Below are positions 58,848-64,000 of a DNA stretch of 64,000 bases, piece by piece; positions within the stretch are counted from its first letter, which is position 1; each line of letters opens with the position of its first letter. A program made the position numbers and the translations under genes. The notes under the pieces were generated by a model that was not told where the DNA came from, did no database searches, and saw nothing but the letters and a program-made list of their open reading frames with translations. Source of the stretch: Alligator mississippiensis (lineage: Eukaryota; Chordata; Crocodylia; Alligatoridae). The DNA is taken from contig NC_081830.1 in assembly GCF_030867095.1 (NCBI RefSeq), forward strand, positions 35,757,832-35,821,831, written 5' to 3'.

Positions 58848-58989
58848 TAGGGTGGCCATCGTAGGGCCATCATAGAGGCCAGTCCGGTTCTCTTGAAGAG
58901 AAAAATAGAGGACATAAAGGCGTCGGGTTTTGTATCAATAGAGGACAGAGTAGCAGAAAACTGGAATATCCTCTATGGTGGCCACCCTA
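58848..58989. mobile_element. hAT-type MITE, second copy (142 bp)
   Basis: The ends tagggtggccatcgtagggc and tagggtggccaccatagagg (reversed) match the 24407-24596 element, as does the inner gaagagaaaaatagaggaca core. The flanks gtcataag (58840-58847) and gtcatagg (58990-58997) are an 8-bp target duplication with one difference. Confidence 0.83.
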
Positions 58990-59036
58990 GTCATAGGTGT
59001 TTTCAGGTATCTGCTGTTAATTAAACGTAGACTGCA

Positions 59037-59215
59037 GCTAAGTTCTCAAAGAAAATGGTAACAACAGTAAGATGAGCAGAGAAGGTGGAAGAGACCTTTT
59101 GCTTCTCAGTGTTTGAAGGATTTTTTGGGGATGGGGAGACGGTGGAAATTATATGTGCATATGTTCAGATTAATAGGATAAATCTGAGAGACAAAGAAAT
59201 CCACTGTCATGGTTC
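59037..59215 (-). pseudogene. Olfactory receptor relic (TM5-TM6 piece)
   Basis: The minus strand reads a degraded VSLRFILLI-stop-TYAHIISTV, then NTEKQKVSSTFSAHLTVVTI. This matches the end of TM5, the third intracellular loop and the KAFSTCSAHLTVVTIF motif of ORs. No other part of the gene is found nearby. Confidence 0.75.
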
Positions 59216-62200
59216 TCATATAGTTAATTTAAGGGAGTGTTATTATCAGCATACATAGATATTCATTCAAGTTGTTTCATCTTTTCCAAAAGCTAACAAT
59301 AAGTTGTGCTAATTTACTACTGTGGCTGAATGGATTATATGATTTAGTATTTGCAATGTTCTAATATGACTTAATCAAAAGATTGTCAATAAGATTATAG
59401 CTGTATCAGCTGAATGAGGCTATGAACTGATGTCGCATTTGTCCTAGGTTGCAAACAGATGTTGCCTTTTGTTTAGCCATAGAAATTTTAATGGCCAAAT
59501 AAAACCAAAGCTAACATATATTTATGCCCTTTGTCATGCCAGAAATACTAGAATTTGTGATTTCAACAATTTATGATCGTTCTACATCAGTCTGTTCTAC
59601 ATTTTGCAGCCAACAACTGTTAGTTTATGTTGGGAGAATGCAGGCAGCCGGGGATTGCATGCACTCTCCAGATTTTCTTGGCAGGTACTGCAGGGATTTC
59701 AGGGGCCCTATCCCAGGTGACTGGGGAATCCCCAGATTTGGCCCGCCAATGGATTAAATCTGGCCCATGTGTGGGTGGCTGCCAACTCATGGGATTTGGC
59801 CTGTGGGCAGGCATCGGCTCCGGCTCCAGCTCCAGCTCCAGCTCCAGCTCCAAGTGGGTGGGACTGTTTCTGCCATGCTCAGTGGGTAGGTGGGACTGCT
59901 TCTGCCCAGCACTGATGTGACAGTGGCAGCTGTGGACCCGGGAAGACACCCCATTCTCCACCGGGAACCTGTCAAGCGTGTCCACAGCTGACGTTGGTAC
60001 CTACCTGGGGCTGCTTCTACCATGCTGGGTGGGTGGTGGCATAAGGTGCAGATGGGGCTGGTAGGTTCTGGGTTGGAGACAGGGGTCAGGGTATGCTACA
60101 GTTCTGGGGGGAGAGGGAGGAGGGAAGGGAAGAGAGAGAGAGAGAAGATTGGGGTACCCTGCAGCTCCAGGGAGGGAGGGAAGGGCAAAGTGAGAGAGAG
60201 GATAGGAACTGGGATGTGCTATGGCTCTGAGGAGTGTCAGAGAGAGAGAGTGAAAGAATGGGGGTATGTTACAGATCAGGGGGCGGGGGGCGGGGGGAGA
60301 GAGATGAGGCCCTTAGGAGGACACCAAAACTCATTAAGTACCTCTCCAGACAAAATAATTGCTCATCCCTGTTATAAAGAAACAAAGCATTACTGGCCAC
60401 CTTTTGTGTAAGAGGAAACCAAGGCACAGAGCAGTGAAAAGACATGGTCAAATTCATCAGCAGGACACCTTCAGTAGAATTCAAGTCCCTTGAAGACCAC
60501 TGACTAATGGGTACCCCAGTGTACTTTACCACTCCCAGCCCCAACTCCCCAACCATGAGGAATGTCTAAAAGCAGGATGTGACACAAGCCATCAGTCCAA
60601 AATGGCAATTGATTAGACAGTTCTACAGGACTCTGCCCGATGCAGAGTAGAAGCATACTGCATTCATGTGAACACTCGCTTGCCCACTTGCTTGCTCTCT
60701 CTCTCTCTCACACACAGATTCCGCTTAGTCCTATTTCAGTAGTGAACTACCCTAATCCTATCTCTGAACTGATTAATCTGGAAAAAAAATGGAGACACTC
60801 CCATGTCAACCATGGCTTGACAACCATATGACATATTCTGCTAATAGAAATGAGCTGTGGTTTTGTACTGACAGGCATTTGCAGAAGCTATCTTCATTGA
60901 GAACTGTTAGTAGTTTTAGTAAGAGACAAAGACCAGAGTCTGAACATGAGAATAAGTAATAACTGAGCATGAAAACTACATGGCAGATATACTGAAGAAG
61001 CTGTCCTGGTTCCTTATTTGGTGAAATCCCCTCCCCTGTATTGCTTAAGGAGTCCCATGCTCTCTAGGAAACTGGACCATTTCTTAGGAGTGATGAAATC
61101 TTATTAGAAATCAAGGAATGAAAATGGCCAACTGATATTGGTCAGTGTCTTTTCAGTCAGGCACTGGAAATGTATTTTGGAAATGGCTAAGAAGTGAGTA
61201 GGAAGGAAAAAGAAACCTATGAGTAGCTGAGTTGATAGAGAAAAAGAAGCTAGATCCAATTTATCATGGACCTGATAAAATGTACCTTCAAACCATCCTG
61301 TAAAACTGATTTCACAGGTGATGTTGCTTTGGTTAGCTGGTTGCCATCATATTTCCACAGTACCTGCTTTCTATCAAGTTTCCGTATGTAATCTCATCCC
61401 CTCTGTAAAGATGTTTCAGTTTTCCTAAAGCATGGAGCAAACTTATTCTGGATGGATGTGATTGGCTGTGAATGTTTCATAATTTCTTAATGCCTCCAAC
61501 TTTATATTACTGCAAGGTTTATGTGAGAAATCGGTATTCCACTGCTCTTGCTAAACAGAACACACAGAAGACTGCTGTTAAAAGCCACTTTAAGGATGGT
61601 CATACTTTTAATGACAGCCCTGATGTGTATCTAGGTGGAACAACGTAAACAACTAAGCCAACATGGTCCTTCTTTTGACTTCTGTTAATCTTTTTGTTTT
61701 CTTTCTATGCAAGCCTAGCTTGGTGTACCTTAGTTTAGCTTAATCTATCCTGTTCCCTAATGAATGAGATTTTATTCTATTCTAGTCTGCTCATAACATT
61801 GGAACTATTCTATTCTAAAAGTACAATACTCTGGAAAGAAGGGACAGATCGATTCTGGCCCCTAGTGTTGTCTTCCAGTGGATTTTTGCATTTAATGTTG
61901 ACTGGCTAAAATGGACATACCATAATATTATAGCTTTTCCCAAAGTAGTTGGAGCAGGTGATATAACCCCCTCCCTACTTCCCACCCCCTTTATCTCAGT
62001 AGGTCAACTTTCATATGTTTTGCTAACCTCCCATCCCTATATGCTTCTATTTTTGGTTACTCAATAAGCCAATGTCAAGAGGAGTTCTGGAGAGAGGTTG
62101 AACAATGTTTTTGATAGCAGGCAAAATTCTTTGGCAGTGAGGGGCTCAGAATTTCCGTCCCTTAGGAAATCCAGTAACAACTGGGCTAAAAAAAAGGCAG

Positions 62201-62650
62201 AGATTCCCCCATGTGCCCTATTACTAGTCCTGGCTATTTGGAACTTGCACACAAGCCCAAGTGGTATTCTTCTAACACATAGCAGTCGTGGCCATATTGG
62301 ATTTCTAAGTAAAACTTAAGGCATAATGGAAAAAAAAAATTGAATTTGGCCCTAAACCTGGGTAATTTCAGCCTAAATTTTTAAAGCTTGGAAAACTGCA
62401 CCTAATGACAAAAAGAGTGCTAAATATTGGTTACTAGACCATCTAAGAATAGCTAAATTTTAGTGTGCTCTGATACCTTTTCTTCTCTGACTCCAAAACA
62501 TGTCTCTCCAGCCCCAACAAAGGGGTGAGGTAGAAGGGGAAAATTCTGACACATTGATTGAGTACTGCCCCATCACACACATCCATACACAACTACCAGT
62601 TTAGGAAGCCGAAAAAATCACCTAGGAAGTGACATCATCTGTGAAGATAT
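59216..62650. other. Intergenic DNA with simple repeats
   Basis: Positions 59814-59853 hold an (agctcc)n hexanucleotide repeat, open in several frames on both strands and therefore giving Ser-, Glu/Leu- or Trp-Ser-rich strings. Positions 60105-60310 are GA-rich, with agagag and gggcgggg runs. The rest shows no gene. Confidence 0.55.
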
Positions 62651-62946
62651 TCACTTGCCAAATGATCTCTTCAGATCTTCTCTAATCTCCTTGTTACTCA
62701 GGCTGTAGATAATGGGGTTCAACATTGGTGTGACCACAGTGTAAGATGGAGACACCCACTTCTTGCTGTTGGGTGACAAACTAGAAATAATACACATGGA
62801 TGTGGAGGGCAGGGTTGACGGTTGTGATCACCATAATGAGACAATTTCCTGTCAAGGTTGCAAAAAACATTTAAAAAAACAACTACAAAGAGTAGGGGCT
62901 ACAGTTTGGTGAGGTGGGAGAATCCCATCAGGATAAAGCTGGTCAT
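62651..62946 (-). pseudogene. Olfactory receptor pseudogene, internally deleted
   Basis: The minus strand starts MTSFILMGFSHLTKL then a stop. In another frame it continues with TGNCLIMVITTVNPALH, the TM1-TM2 region. It then jumps almost at once to SYTVVTPMLNPIIYSLSNKE, the TM6-TM7 end, and stops at 62651. About two thirds of the receptor, from TM2 to TM6, is gone. It is a separate OR from genes A and B. Confidence 0.82.
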
Positions 62947-64000
62947 GCTTCAGTTTTTCTACATGCTCAGTCAGAAGAGGGACCCAGGCAGAAGTTCATT
63001 CAGTAGGAAGAAATGATTGGAACGTGAGGTGGTCTAAATCCAGGTCCAGTGTAGAGTGGCTCAGCTAATCTGAAATCTCTGATCAGCTGCTTTCTTGTGG
63101 GAAGACATATGATGATACCTGGACAACAAAGAGGAAATAAATCAAAACACGAGTAGTGTTCTCCCCATTAAACACAAAAACACATATTTGCTAGGATACA
63201 GTTGTCTGGGATCTCTTAAGTCACTGATATCTGGATTTATGCATTCCTCTGCACAGGAAGGATGAGGATTTTTTTTCCGAATTAACTAAAGATACACATT
63301 AAAAGTGCATTAGTGTTTCCCTTTTGACAAAATATAAGTGGAGATCCATGATTCTAGGCGGGGCTAATTCAGAATATTTTCATAGGCATTTTTACATGTA
63401 TTTTTCACAAAATGGAAATTCTCAATTGCATTTTCTTCAAAAAAAAGGTGATTTTTCTTATCAGATTTTCTGGGGAATAAACCAACAAACCCCTCAACTT
63501 TGAAAGTTGTTGACCATCAGGATACTTGGAAATCCAAGGAAACTCTAAATATTTATTTTTGTTGGAAATGATGTATTTGTCATTGGTTCTTTGAAATTCT
63601 TTGTAGAATTTTAATATATTTTTTATAAGTTGTATTAAAGTTGTAGATTCACAGAATACTGTGCATATTCCTACCACCAGATGGCAACAGGAAGCCACAG
63701 AGCATTAAGGTCTACTCAAACATGAGGTAGATCATATGTAGGAAAAATCCTGGGTCACAGCTGTATCACCAGGTGTGAAGGTTGTGGGGAGGAAGAGGAG
63801 GGGGAAATGAAAAATGTGTAGCCAAAGTTGCATTTTGCATTTCTTTTACAGCTTGTAAATCACATTCAGTGTGTGTATTTATCATGATGGAGAATTTAAA
63901 AATGTTCAAAATGAACTGATCCATTAAACAAATGATTATTGCCTATTAAAAATGAGTTTGAACCTTCTCAGTCCCTGGGACAGTATGATGAGGACCCATT
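62947..64000. other. Intergenic DNA, no gene seen
   Basis: AT-rich. No gene or defined repeat is recognised up to the window end. Confidence 0.5.

Noticed and set aside
59620-60023. Ser-rich and Glu/Leu-rich frames around 59.8 kb
   Set aside because: They are translations of an (agctcc)n repeat in different frames and strands.

Overview
The window looks like accessory, gene-poor vertebrate nuclear DNA, most likely from a crocodilian (alligator-type) genome. It carries several CR1 LINE copies of the archosaur/turtle style, a Penelope-like element tail, many small hAT-, pogo- and foldback-type DNA transposons, one nearly whole endogenous retrovirus, and a small cluster of class II olfactory receptor (OR) genes. 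The species call is an inference from repeat types; no search was run.

Layout. Positions 1-5334 hold no gene (pyrimidine-rich tracts, microsatellites, a possible old solo LTR). Positions 5335-6504 and 10378-11547 are the two arms of a 1170-bp, roughly 99.5% identical inverted repeat. Between them lie a foldback element, a CR1 3' end, a possible solo LTR and a Penelope-like 3' end carrying part of a GIY-YIG endonuclease. Positions 12-21.5 kb are intergenic, with a pogo-like element (16050-16525) and a CR1 (17230-18755). Positions 21590-29430 (block A) and 31340-49226 (block B) are direct copies of one segment. Each ends in an intact OR gene on the minus strand (A: 26637-27596; B: 46824-47780; about 93% protein identity). 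The copies are told apart by later insertions: a 657-bp hAT element, a 190-bp hAT MITE and a CR1 in A; the endogenous retrovirus (31589-38203), a Penelope tail and hAT-like repeats in B. Positions 49-64 kb hold OR relics at 52503-53405, 59037-59215 and 62651-62946, a 1.9-kb CR1 on the minus strand, and a second copy of the hAT MITE.

The OR genes show the usual two-part layout. The coding exon is preceded directly by a strong splice acceptor (the ATG is the first codon after CAG). About 1 kb upstream lies a short conserved block ending in a splice donor, which I read as the untranslated first exon. That block is also present in both arms of the inverted repeat at 5.7 and 11.1 kb, although no OR coding exon is left there, so the 5-12 kb region is probably a wrecked, inverted relic of another OR unit. 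The 11765-12172 segment repeats the sequence found beyond OR gene A (29598-30061), which supports this.

The endogenous retrovirus is on the minus strand. It has 653-bp LTRs (about 2.9% apart), a CTGAG target duplication, a primer site matching tRNA-Ser(GCT), a polypurine tract, and gag, protease, RT, RNase H and integrase regions, but no recognisable envelope gene. Its Gag region starts with a C2H2-like finger and lacks the usual CCHC knuckle near the end. It is a fossil with a few breaks.
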